NCBI GenBank assembly: GCA_037953625.1
Contig: CM075651.1
Location: 160,837,501 to 160,901,500, forward strand
Length of the DNA: 64,000 nt
Source: Crotalaria pallida
Lineage: Eukaryota; Streptophyta; Magnoliopsida; Fabales; Fabaceae
Reading direction: 5' to 3'
Shown here: one piece after another, positions 47,231 through 58,900 of the stretch
Position numbering within the stretch: position 1 is the first letter of the stretch
How the letters are laid out: the number at the start of each line of letters is the position of its first letter
Position numbers and translations under genes: made by a program
Notes under the pieces: generated by a model
Seen by the model: only the letters and a program-made list of their open reading frames with translations
Database searches by the model: none
What the model was told of the DNA's origin: nothing

Positions 47231-48202
47231 GAGTTTTAGTCTACAAACCCCCAACATTAGATCTCAAACTCCATTTTTTTTATTAATTCCCTTGATACCC
47301 CTGCACTCAAACCCCAAACCACATTCACTATCTCTCTCCCCCATTCACTCAAACTCTATTCACCTTCATCTTTCACCCTCCGCCGCTGCCGCCAACACTG
47401 TTAACCGCCGCCGCCACCATCAATTCATCTTCCACCCTTCGCCACCTTCACTCTTCTCTGCCGTTGCCGCCATCATCCTCTGCGCTTAGCCCCCCGCCGC
47501 TCATGAAACGGCTCTGCTGCAATGGATGGCAGAGGATCCGTAGTCCGCAGAGAGCCCTCCGCCGCCTCCACCACCCGGATGTGCTGCTACAAAATCCGCT
47601 ATGCTGCTGCAAATTTTAACGCATTGTTGTTGTGGGCATGGCTTTGGCTTAATTTCTAGCTTCGTACTATTGGAGCATGTTTTTTATGTTTGGATGTCTG
47701 CCTACAGGGGTGTTATAAAGGGCTTTTGTTTCTTAATAGTAGGTTTAGCATCAGTATGTAGTTCTGCCATTTATGGAAACAAGTGCAAAAGATTCTACAA
47801 ATGTGGAACAAGCTTTTATGGCCATGGCTGCTTCTATCAAGAATAGGTATCCATTCCTGCTTATAATTGAATGCAATAGATACTAAAACAAATTTTCAAA
47901 AGTTCAACGTAACTTGGCCTTGGAAGCAAGCCATGACAAAAACTAGAAACTAACTATCAGAAAGAATAATTAGACTTGTGCATAATCATATTCATTATTT
48001 CAAGTTTATTTGTTGTGAATTTCTATTCCTGGGAAAAGTCGATTGCAAGTGAAGCAAGCATTACTTTGTTCAGTGAAGAAGAAGAAGAAGGGGTTTGGGA
48101 AAGGAAGGAGTGAATGAGGTTTGGGAAATGAAGGGTGTTTTTGACTTTTCCCAATTAAAATGGGGTTTGGACCTAATATGTGGGGTTTGTAGACTAAAAC
48201 TC
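47231..48202. mobile_element. Candidate Pack-MULE (Mutator-like, non-autonomous)
   Basis: The termini GAGTTTTAGTCTACAAACCC and its complement (GGGTTTGTAGACTAAAACTC) are flanked by a perfect 9-bp repeat AATTTTAAA (47222-47230 and 48203-48211), the duplication size of Mutator elements. The 972-bp interior is much more GC-rich near the left (GCCGCCGCCACC-type codons, Pro/Ala/Ser-rich in translation) and contains an 81-codon Cys-rich frame at 47601-47846 (SAIYGNKCKRFYKCGTSFYG). No transposase is present. The interior may be captured host-gene sequence; the donor is unknown. Confidence 0.8.
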
Positions 48203-48649
48203 AATTTTAAAATGTTAATAGTATGTTGAACAGATGATTTTTTGGAATGGGTCAGTCATCGTAGATAACGTTTTTATTACATTATCATCCGTATTTCTCA
48301 TTGTGTTTAATAATAATAATAATAATAATTCTCAGTGGTTTTGGGACTCCACTAATAATAACGCTTTTTTTTTTGGGTGAATGAGAAAGTTGAAAAGGAA
48401 CAACAAAGAGGAGGAGGGCAAAACATGCCCATTGAGCCCAACATGCAGAAATTATTTCTCAACAGGTTAACTTTGAAATAACATTCGTGGATCAACGCTT
48501 ATAATTGCAAGTTAGCTAATATGTAAAAAAACATGAACAAATACAGACAACTAAACTCTAAGCAAAATCCATGATTTGATTTTTAAGTTATTCTCGTTTT
48601 TTGACTTCGTCTTAACTTTTTTTTTTTTTCAATTTCGTCATAAACAACA

Positions 48650-49090
48650 ACAACCAAGTCTTTGTCCCACCAATTAAGCCTTTGTCCCACTAGGTGGGGT
48701 TGGCTACATGGATCAAACGACGTCATAAAGGTCTATCATAAATTATGTCTTTTGATAAGGCATTGATTGCCATATCCTTCTCAATTGTTTCGCCTATAGT
48801 TTTTCTAGGTCTTCCTCTTCCTCTAGCCCTTGTAGTACCCTCCATTTGGTCTACCCTCCTAACCGGGGCCTCCACCGGTCTTCTCCACACATGCCCAAAC
48901 CACCTAAGACGAGATTCAACCATTTTTTCAACAATAGGAGCAACCCCGACTTTTTCTCGAATATACTCATTTCTAATCCGATCTTGTCTGGTATGCCCAC
49001 TCATCCACCGCAGCATCCTCATCTCTGCAACATGCAATTTATTCTCTTGTGTGTCATTTGCCGCCCAACACTCTGTCCCAAATTTATCAT
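48650..49090 (-). mobile_element. 3' end of an RTE-type LINE (5'-truncated)
   Basis: The minus strand reads KFGTECWAANDTQENKLHVA, then EMRMLRWMSGHTRQDRIRNE, KVGVAPIVEKMVESRLRWFGHVWRRP and RGRGRPRKTIGETI, the C-terminal end of plant RTE-type reverse-transcriptase proteins. The characteristic tail 'gtcccactaggtggggttggc' (plus strand 48682-48703) and a CAACAACAAC run follow. The catalytic domain is absent and stops interrupt the tail, so it is dead. Confidence 0.85.
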
Positions 49091-49099
49091 GGTAAAATC

Positions 49100-50683
49100 A
49101 GTTTGTTTTTTTTTTAAATGTATCCTAAAATTTATTTTGTCATGGTAAAATTTTTTTAAAAAAAAGTGATAAATAAGTTCCATAAATATTTAAATTCTGA
49201 TCTTTTTTTTTTAAACTTAATTATACCAAGATGATAAATTCTGATTGAAAATTGAGTTATTGAAGAAAAAAGAACTAAACACTAAAAAACCTTGGCATAA
49301 AGCAATTAAACACGTCAAGTTTACTTTGCCTCTAAATTGAAAAACCACACTGACTTCATTCCATCAACATTGACTGTCTTTTGCTTGATATACGTCAATC
49401 TCAATGTCATTAGCTTCCAATATACATCGCAAAAATGACAAGAATAAAGCCCTGAGAAACATGTAGAAAACCTGACTGATGAGTAGCCAAAATGTTTGTG
49501 CTCCCGGTCTCACTCCATTGGAAGCAAAAGCCATAACAATGTATAATTACTAATTCAATGAGAAGTTGTTTTTGTGAGCTCAGGGAAAAAAAAGTCAAGT
49601 GAACTTACAAAAATGGATAACAAGCATACAACAGTGAACTTGTCACTTCCCATTTGTGAATTGACTAAATTATGAGTGTGCTAGAAATAAGATGAGATTG
49701 ACTGTAACTATGAAACTGTGGGAGTAAGGCTCTGAAATCTGTGTCAATGAACAGTAATTAACATTACAGAATGTGCTAAACAAAAAATCACAGTGTATAA
49801 TAAGTAGTTTCTTCAGTAATAACCGACACGCAACAAGCCCCAGCAATTATGTTAGCTGGACATGATGCTTTTCTATTTTTCACTTCAATTTGCAGGTATC
49901 TCTCTCTAAGTTGGCTGAATAAAACGTGTGCATGACATAACATTCACATGCATTTAGCATCAGCTCTCTTTGTTTCATATATCTCCTTTATAAATCTAGT
50001 TTACTATTTCAATAATCTTACTATGATCACTGATCTCCATGCCACGCCATCCAAAACACCAATCAAAACATAGCCGATCATGTTTAGTGGAAGTACAGAT
50101 TGCGAAAGCATATATTTATATATATGAAGATAAGAACAAATTGGTCAAAGATTAACATGCAACAAATATCTCAAACACAAAGTTATGACAAGTCTATTAC
50201 TCTATTACACCATGTTCAACCATGAGAAAGCAATTGATTGGAGCATATGTATTATAAAGCTGATGTTCAATTTAATACAAGAAAACAGATAGAAAATTGA
50301 TTGAAGTGATCCACCCTGCTTCCTCGAAACATCAGATGAGCGATTTATTCCGTTCACAACAAGCAAATTGATAAAGCAACCTGCATTAAGCAGCATGAAT
50401 ATTATGAAATCTATTCCACATGCAAACCATTAAGTTTAATACATAAAAAGATCAAACCTAGCACTGAAGTATCTATTAGGTTAATTCAACATAAAGCGAA
50501 CCAGACACATGCTCCCATGAGCATGTAAAAATCTACTGATATCATCCTTTTACTTATCAAAGTCACAATTCTTTTTTTCTTTCCAATAAAGTGAAATTTC
50601 GTAAAAGAAAGAAAGTACAAGGGCAGAGGATGGGATCCTCATAAAGAAATCACTACAAGTAGCAGACCAAAACTAAGAAACTT

Positions 50684-50729
<46 letters not shown>

Positions 50730-51539
50730 AGAGCATGAAGGAGAAATGTGCGTTGAATCCCTCAGAATGAAATATTCACGAAAGAAAGCTCTCTAAAAAA
50801 TAGCCAGCCACTATCTGAAAACTGTAAAGAAGCTAAGAAGGCTACTAGATCCTCTAGAAAAAGTAATGGCAATAAATTATCGCTAACAAAAGTTTATGCA
50901 TTTCTCCCCTACCAAAGGTTTGCATACGAACAAAGGTCATTGTTGCCTTTCTTAACTTATCCAGGGAAAACCTATGAGGGGACGGACGGGCAGATTGAGT
51001 TTTGGCCAAAGAGAATAAAAAGAGTTGATATGTTGGCTTGTGGTGGAGAATGCAAGGGTAAACAAGCACTGGTGATAGAGTCAGAAAAACATATGAACAC
51101 AAGCAAACATTAGGCTTAAAGTTCTCTAGTTCTCTATCTGGAGCTAGGCCTCAGCTTTGTGAAACTAGCAATTTTGTTTTCAATTTGACAACTAAAAGCA
51201 AGCATTGAAAGCAAAAGCAGTGGTGTAGTATTTTACTATTTTTAAGCAGCATGTTAGGGAGAATGCAATACTAGTGTGAATACACAAACACACTCCACAA
51301 TTCCTAGTAATTGTGGAGGGTGGTAGCAGTATGTAGTATGGCATAATAATAGAGAAAATGTTGCCAATTTGACTCAAAATACACATAATACCTAGCTCTA
51401 ATTTAATTAATTAGTTGCGATTGATTTATGATGATCCCTTGATTGGCTAGAGGGAGGTAATTGAAGATGCAGTGAGTAATTTAAGGTAGTAAGCTAGTAG
51501 AGTAGAGTAGTTACCATACATGGGTGGGTGAGTGGGTAA
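49100..51539. other. Intergenic or 3' transcribed region downstream of the MWFE gene
   Basis: No protein gene supported. Some islands are less AT-rich and have exon-like edges on the minus strand, for instance an acceptor-like TTAATGCAG near 50383. A donor-like ATG/GTAACT lies just after the MWFE stop (about 51510), so the transcript may have spliced 3' untranslated exons here. This is speculative. Confidence 0.3.
50689..50727. repeat. GA dinucleotide microsatellite
   Basis: About nineteen AG units, uninterrupted. Confidence 0.9.
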
Positions 51540-51856
51540 TTAATGAGAAGGTGAAGCTTGATCGATGAGCTTCTTGTCCCTTCGTTCCATGGCAACATCC
51601 CACATATCGTTGCCGATGTGCTTAGGCTGAGATGAGAGATAAATCAAATCAAATCAAATAGCAATTAATCAATTAATAATACAAAATACTAAAATAAAAT
51701 AAAATAAAATCTGATAAGAGAGAGAGAGAGAGAGAGTTAGTTACGGACGCGGCCATGGGCAGCACGGTGGATGTAATACTGAATGTTACCGGCAGCACAG
51801 AGCATTCCTGCAATGATTCCCAACGGCAGCACTGCTTCCATCCATCGAAAATTCAT
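51540..51856 (-). CDS. NDUFA1: Mitochondrial complex I subunit MWFE (NDUFA1), two exons
   Basis: Exon 1 (51856-51749) and exon 2 (51626-51540) give 64 residues, in frame, splitting at GGCCGC/GTCCGT and TCTCAG/CCTAAG. The protein starts MNFRWMEAVLPLGIIAGMLC, one membrane-spanning helix, then AAGNIQYYIHRAAHGR and the plant-conserved tail PKHIGNDMWDVAMERRDKKL. This is the MWFE subunit, a small single-span protein in the membrane arm of NADH:ubiquinone oxidoreductase in the inner mitochondrial membrane, needed for assembly of the complex in other organisms. Length and both halves match plant MWFE closely. A CTT (GAA) run lies directly upstream of the ATG in the leader. Upstream of exon 2 the intron carries a GA repeat. 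Intact, presumably essential. Confidence 0.95.
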
Positions 51857-52439
51857 CTTCTTCTTCTTCTTCGAGACTATTCCCTTGTTTGTTTGTTTGT
51901 AGCCTGCAGGTGAAAGGAGTGGAGAATGAATGAAACCACTGCTACTAACTACTCTCTACTACTAACCGGGCCCTGTCATCATACAAGCCCAATGGCCCAT
52001 TATTATTACTTGGAAATCCCATTGCTTTTTGCCCCCAAACATGACTTTTTGGCCCCATTTCTATTTTGCGTGGACCATGTTGCCTTTCAGTGTTTTAATT
52101 TTTCCGGTTCAAGAGTGTTTTACTTCACTGTTTTATATGATCATGGACAAGAGTCCGAATCACAAAACCATCATTTATGTCAACTTTTAACCAATTTTTT
52201 TTAATTGCATTACTATGGTCAATAAGAGTATATAGTCAAATGCTGGTTCACAAGGCAATTGTTTAGTTTGGTTTTGTCCAATTCACATCAATTTGGTTAA
52301 GTCCTTGGATGACCTGATTTTATGCTCTGTCTGATAGGACTCTCAAAACAATCAATTAATCGTTTTATTATTTTTTTTTTAAATTTGTAGATTGGTAAAT
52401 ATCTCCAATTAAACAAAAAATTGAAAATGTAATTGTGAT

Positions 52440-52904
52440 GGACTAAACTTCTGGTCGACTACGTCCGACCATCCACCGATCATAACGCTGATCAATCGAG
52501 ATCGAGACGCACACAATATCTAAGGCCATACTAAAAAACACTCGATTTCATATCTGACCCTTGACACTTGTGAGTTTCAACTATACATCATCAAACCTTG
52601 AAGTCCTCACAACTGTGGCACTTCTCCACGATTCTCTTCCGTTTGATTTGCTTACAGCTCACGATAAGCTGGAGGTATTTAAAAACTGAGGAAATATCCT
52701 GAATATTCCTGACTATTCCCTCTTTATTCTCCTCCCCACGTCTATCCTATCGGTCCAGTTAGGCTCAACCTCGACACTGAAATTCCTCCTATAAATAGCT
52801 CATCACAACATAAGACTAAGATACATTTTTCTCATCCCTAAATTAACACTTTGCACACACTATATTGACTAGGGAAAATCATGATACTCGATCTAAGACC
52901 TCTC
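52440..52904. mobile_element. Possible LTR fragment
   Basis: GC-richer than its surroundings. A TATA-like CCTATAAATAGCTCATCAC near 52789 is followed by a CTCAT-rich leader-like stretch and 'cacactatattgacta', the layout of a plant LTR U3/R region. No terminal TG..CA, primer-binding site or partner LTR was found. Confidence 0.35.
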
Positions 52905-52920
52905 CCTTGCCTTACACCTT

Positions 52921-53132
52921 TTTTTTTTCCGTAGTCCTTGCGGAACCACCGGTATCCCCAAGAGCACCCTTAATATCAAGGAGCCCTTGAGATTAATTCG
53001 GAGCGAGCTGCGTGGCTGGCTTTCCCAGCGGGATGTTTTTAGTGGGAATCGAACACGTAACTACTAGCACCCGTGTCCCATTCTCAATATTTCAGTTGGG
53101 GCCTTACACTAACTGAACAAAACCTCGTTGTT
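52921..53132 (-). mobile_element. tRNA-derived SINE, family B
   Basis: A perfect 16-bp target duplication CCTTGCCTTACACCTT (52905-52920 and 53133-53148). The B box is one base off (TCGAACACG on the plus strand instead of TCGAACCCG). Its duplication lies in the LTR-like tract, so the SINE came later. Confidence 0.87.
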
Positions 53133-53148
53133 CCTTGCCTTACACCTT

Positions 53149-53687
53149 GGTTGATCAAAAACATTACGGTGTATATTAAATATTGATACCAAAAAATTGT
53201 CCCTATAAGAGATTTACCTGATTGAACTAAGATTACTTCATATTTATAAATTGTGATCTAGGAAAACAAATTAAAACCTTGATTTTGTGCATGGGTTTCA
53301 CGTGTCTCATGCTGCTTCACACAGTCTCTCAAACTTCACTCATAGTCACGTCCATATACTATGAAAAATACTCTTTTCCTTCCTATAGTAATTTTTTTGT
53401 TTCGTTTGAAAGATATTTTTCTTCTATTTATTTATCTTACTTAAAAGTTTAAAAATATAGTGTTTTTTTCACCAAAAACAAAAATATAGTGTTTTTATTT
53501 TCTTACATTTATCCTTATTTAATAATATTTAAGTTTATATATGCAGCGATTAAAATAATAATTGTAAAAAAAAATATTAAAAAAATATAATTAATTTACT
53601 ATAAATTAAAACATTACATTTCTTAAAATATGTGTTTTTAATTAATGAGATAAATTGAATGGAATAAAGAGAGTAAGAGTACTGATA
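53149..53687. other. AT-rich intergenic tract
   Basis: No gene. 53368-53675 may be another very decayed Stowaway-like element ('ctcttttccttcctatag' on the left, 'gaataaagagagtaag' on the right). Confidence 0.3.
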
Positions 53688-54172
53688 CACCCTTCCATCT
53701 TATATGTAACGATTTTTAAGAAAAAAATTGGTTTTATTTATAAGACCTCATTTCAATTTTTAATAACATTTAATTACTTCTTTTTATAAATATCTCGATT
53801 AAATCAACATTTTTTTTACCAACGTGGGGCTGGTCAAGTGGTAGTTCACTTAGTCCCTTAACCAACTGGTCTCGAGTTCGAGCCTTGGGTATGGAGCAAA
53901 CTCCGCTGGGAGACCCTACCACCCAGTGCAAGCTCAGTTGGGTCAGACTAAAAATGAATCGAATTCATGTAAACCAGATCCATCTACCGGTTGGTGTACA
54001 CAAAAAAAATCATTTTTTAGAATTCCTATCATTATTATATTACAGTAGTAATTTTGAAATAATATATTAAATGTTTATATTTTCAATATTACTAATAATA
54101 ACATTAATCCACTTTTTTAATAAACATAAATTTATAAAAAAATCTTTACATATAAATCTGAAAGAATTGAAG
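53688..54172. mobile_element. Stowaway-like MITE split by a SINE
   Basis: Outer ends ACCCTTCCATCTTATATG and CATATAAATCTGAAAG.. lie between TA (53686-53687 and 54173-54174). The interior follows the MITE at 34861-35132 ('taataacatttaattact', 'ttttgaaataatatattaaatg'), with a SINE breaking it near 53815. Confidence 0.68.
53815..54005 (+). mobile_element. tRNA-derived SINE, family E, nested in a MITE
   Basis: GGGGCTGGTCAAGTGGTAG is an A-box-like head and TCGAGTTCGAGCCTTGG contains a B box. The segment ends GTTGGTGTACACAAAAAAAA. Flanks 'cattttttt' and 'catttttta' are consistent with a short target duplication in the MITE, whose relatives read straight through. Confidence 0.75.
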
Positions 54173-54174
54173 TA

Positions 54175-54274
54175 TATAGACCTTAATCACTTGTTAACAA
54201 TGACAGGTAACAGTATACTATTACTTACACATATAAATTTTATAATGTCATAAATTAATAGATTGATTTTGTAA

Positions 54275-54310
<36 letters not shown>

Positions 54311-55988
54311 CTTAAAAAAAAAAAAATATTACCCGTCCCTTCTACCATCCATCAAAGCAACGCCATCCGCGTCAAATCTTGTTCGTCCCTTGGCGTCCTC
54401 GCCCCAACGACTCTTATCAATCCTTTTCACTGTTTTAATTGTTGCTGCAATTTTCCACTCCTCTTTTGAATCACCTTTCCTCATCATTTATTTTTATATT
54501 TTGATCATGTTTATAAGATTTTTTATCAATTTTTAATGATAATTAATTATTTCTTTTCTCAAATATCCTTATTTACTTAACAATTTTTAGAGTTATAATA
54601 ATATTTATGGGGATAATTTTTTTAAAAAATATATTAAATGTTCACATTTCTAATATCATTAATTAAATTAACTAACTTTCTTAATGAAAATAAATTATAT
54701 GAAAGGATCTTATATACAACTATACAAGGATGAAAAAAGTATATACTCTCTTGGTTCCTTATTAATTGTTTTTTTAGAGAAATTATTTGTTCTATCTGTC
54801 ATTTAGAATATTTCAATAGTGTAATAAATTTCATTTTTCATGTTTAACCCTATTTAATATGATATTGATTTAAGTAAGTAGCAAAAAGAAAATAACAATT
54901 ACAATGAGAGAAATGGTATAATGAGAATTAATATATTGAAAATCTAGGTATAATTGCATTTTTTAAAAGATGTGTTTTATTTGGAATATGACAAATGACA
55001 AATAAATAAGAACGAAATAATTACTTTTATTTCTCTTCGTTAATAATATAATCTTGAATACAGAAAAAATTACATTTTAATCAAAATATAACAAAATTGT
55101 TCCTGCACTTAAAATAGTGATTAAACCATATGTTCATATTTTTTTTTGAGAAATGCTACTTACTGTATCACGAAATGCATTCGTGAAACGACACATGAAT
55201 AAAACAGAAAGAAGGAATCTATACTACGTTTAGAGGAGGATATATTTTCTCACTCATGTTAAGATCTCACTTGAATGGTTGTTTTGAAATTCGTGTTTAA
55301 CGAATTGGTAGGGTAAAGCATTTCTCATTTTTTCAGTTTTAATATGTTCATTTTATTTCATATTTTTTCGTAATTATACTTTTTTAAGACATCGTCATTA
55401 TATTTTTTTTTCCAATTTTAATCTCATTTAATCATTTTTATCAGTTTTCATTAGTTTTATTTGTCTTTTCTCTCATTTTTAAATTATTACAGTACATTAT
55501 AAATTAATTAAAGAATACATTTTTGAATACAAACTAAATACAATTAATCTAATTTTAAATAAAAATATTTTAGATGAATTACATAACATTTACAATATTC
55601 AATGCATTTAGTGGAAATATGAATAGAAGAAAGAAGAAACCTCGGTAATGATTAAAAAAAAAATTACAATGCACAGATTACAGCACAGCTAGTTGACTGG
55701 CTGGATGATACTGTAAAAGACACGTATTCTATGTCGCTTTTATAGTGTAAAAAAAAAAAAATAAAAAAATGAGATAGAGATAACCGTGACCCTTTTCTAA
55801 CCTTTTTCCTTTTCTCTCTACAAACATAACAAAGGCACTGCCTTTTTCTTTTAACCTTTAATTGTTGCTACTGTACTGTGTCTGTGTGTGTCACTCCTTT
55901 TTGTTCTCCTGCAACTAAACCTAAGCAACAAACCCACCCTCCTCCTCCTCCGACTCTTTTTTCTTTTTCTTTTTTTGCTTGATTAGAG
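54175..55988 (+). other. Intergenic, then promoter and leader of the KH gene
   Basis: An AT dinucleotide run at about 54278-54308 and decayed Stowaway-like sequence at 54490-54745 and 54740-55020. From about 55830 a CT-rich leader (TTTTCTCTCTAC, CCTCCTCCTCCTCC) leads to the ATG at 55989. No clear TATA box chosen. Confidence 0.4.
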
Positions 55989-58900
55989 ATGTCAGGTGGT
56001 TTTTACAGTTCAAACTTCTCACCGGTCAGAGCTGCTTCTCCTCAGATTAGAACTGATGTTGTCGTCGGAGCAGCAGCAGCAGACAGGTTTCTTCTTTTAT
56101 TTTATTTTATTTTATTAATCAATTGGGACTTGGAGTCAGTTATTGCGTTGTGTTTTAATTGTGTTGCTGCAGCAGCAGTCAGTATCTATCGGAGTTGCTG
56201 ACAGAGCATCAAAAGATTGGACCTTTCACTCAAGTTCTCCCTATCTGCACTCGCCTTCTCAATCAAGGTACATTCTTTTCTCTATTCGATCCATTCCATT
56301 TCGATTTCGATTTCAATTTCACTCCACCCCATTGCTGCTGCGTGTATGCCTTTCACATAATGTACTTGAATTGTTTTCACTTTTTATAAATAAAATAAAA
56401 AAAAATTACCCTTTTTTTCGAGACCTAACGTAGATCAAGTGTTGAGCGAGCGACTTGTTACAACGATTGGATCAGGCATTTGAAAAAATTAGTTTCAGAA
56501 TCTGAATGGTTTTATTTATAATTATTATCCTGCATTGTCTTTTGATGACTCACTTAAGACGACCCCGAGGGATGTGGCTTATTACTTTGATACTTTGATT
56601 ACTTTGGATCTGGTTTGGGAGGCAAAGTGGCATCGGTGGGATTCAATCATGTGATCAACCACTCCCGAACGAGACTTTGCGTGTGTTTGTTCTCGTGGTT
56701 GGGAGGTGAGGGGGCAAACTTGTGTTCGACCAAAAGCTAATGAGAGAGAGCTTCTTGGCAAAATTGCGTTTTGCAAAACGCTTCTCCAAACTTACGCTTA
56801 GTACCATTTGACTTAATGCAATGCATGATAATTCTTTTTCTTTTCGGAAAAATTATGTGATAAAACACTGGGGAAAAAGTGTGCTTGAGAAACTTTTAAC
56901 TTTAACTTGTAATGGTAGAGTGTTCTCCTTGTTTTGTTGCTTATAAAATAAATTCAGGGTAAGTAATCGCTCTTCCATCCATTCCCCTTCCCTCTTTCCC
57001 TCACTTCTCCCTCCACTCAAAAACTTCTGAGTTCAAAACATAAGCATCAAGGAGAAGATGGTGGTGTTTACTGTTTAACTAATATGCAGGGGACCGCTGC
57101 ATAGAATTCGTACCTTCTAACATGGATCAGTTAACTGCAGTTTACTCGGGTTTTGTATGTGCTGTTCAGTTTCATGACTTCATCCAATATTGGATTTTGG
57201 CTGATACTGTTCTATTAGAGATGTAAAACCATTGATGTGCCTTCACCTACCATCAAAAGCTTTTAGGAGAGTTTGTATTTGACCTGGTGTCAAAGCCCAT
57301 ACGACCAGGACACCAAGTGGCTAGGAACTCAGAATTCTAATTCTTGCTGGTTCCATGGAATTTCAGTACATGGTAGATTGGGCCTGTATTTTGTCTACAC
57401 ATCAATCTCAAAGGGCTCTAATGTGAGGGGTATGATGGTGGATGATGTGCCTTCACTCAACAACTTTACCTTTTTAGGAGAGTGTCTTTGACAAGTTCAT
57501 TACCAAATGATATCCTTCTGTTAATGATCTCCCTTTTTATCTAATTTTGTTTTTCGATCAAAGTCCATTTAGTAGTTATGATTTTGAATTATTTATTACA
57601 TATAGGTTTCTCACTACATTGGCTCTTTATGTGCAGAAATATTAAGAGTTTCCGGAATGTTGTCCAATCAAGGTTTTGGTGACTTTGACAGACTGCGGCA
57701 TAGAAGCCCTAGTCCCATGGCTTCTTCGAACCTCATGTCAAATGTCACAGGGACAGGGCTGGGTGGATGGAATAGTCTTCAGCAGGAGGTGATTGCTATT
57801 TAAATTATTTATTTTGCAACTGAACTTTATATTCTCTACTTATTCTTGTGGCCCTTTGAGTATCATTTGTTCATGTAGAAGCATATTTTATTTTTGCTAC
57901 TTTATATAGTTCAAGATTAGCGACTGTAATACATGTTCTCGTATGCTTGTTTAAATCCTCCAATTAGACTGTTAAGATTTCTTCATCTGCACTTAACCCA
58001 ATGGCCTAGATTGTGATGTAAGAAGTACCAGTATTCATCTCATGATGTATTGAGCTTATTCCTTGCATTCGTTGCTTATAATAATAGTACTAGTAGTATT
58101 TGATGATTAATCCTTGAAAATACTGTCATCGAAATGGAAAGCTTACCTAATAGGGGAGGGTATTCTTCCAAAGACAATTAGCAGGAAGAAAGTTAATCCT
58201 GTTTTGAAATTAAGGGAGTAACTGGAAATAGGATTCCAATCTAAACTTAAAATCCTATGATTTGTTTAAGAAGAGAAAAAAATTAGAGTTAAGCAAACCA
58301 AGAAGAGATTCTAGTTCCAAAGCTTCTATGTCATGACGAATTTGAGGGAAAAAAAAAAAGAAATTCCAGAGGTGGATATAGGCAATAGAAAATCTGACTG
58401 ATCAAATTATTATTCATGAAAGCAAACTATAACCTGCAGAAAATTGTCACTGCCTCGTTCAGTACACCTTGAAAGATCAACTAGTTTGCCTCTCTTTTTT
58501 CATATCTAATTTCTTAAGTTTCCTGGCCTGTTGGTTTCCAGGATTGAGAATGTGAGTACTTTTCTGGTTTCATTTTTCATAACAAAAAATCTTTATCATT
58601 TGTTCTTAGTTCTTTACATTTTCTTTTTCTGCTCTATATGAACTTTTTATACATCTAATATAACATTATTTAAATTTCAAAGCAGAGGTTAACTCCTGGG
58701 ATGACAATGGACTGGCAAGTTGCACCAGCTAGTCCTACTTCTTACACTGTTAAGAGGATTTTGCGCTTGGAAATTCCAGTTGATACATACCCCAATGTAA
58801 GAATTTATGCCGAGTCCAGTTTAACAAAGTCAGTTACCTGATCAAACTGCTGTGATTTATGTGTTTTCTATCAACTAGTTGTAATTTAAATATGTTGCTC

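Noticed and set aside
48745..49148. Plus-strand frames over the LINE fragment
   Set aside because: Shadows of the RTE-type protein end on the minus strand.
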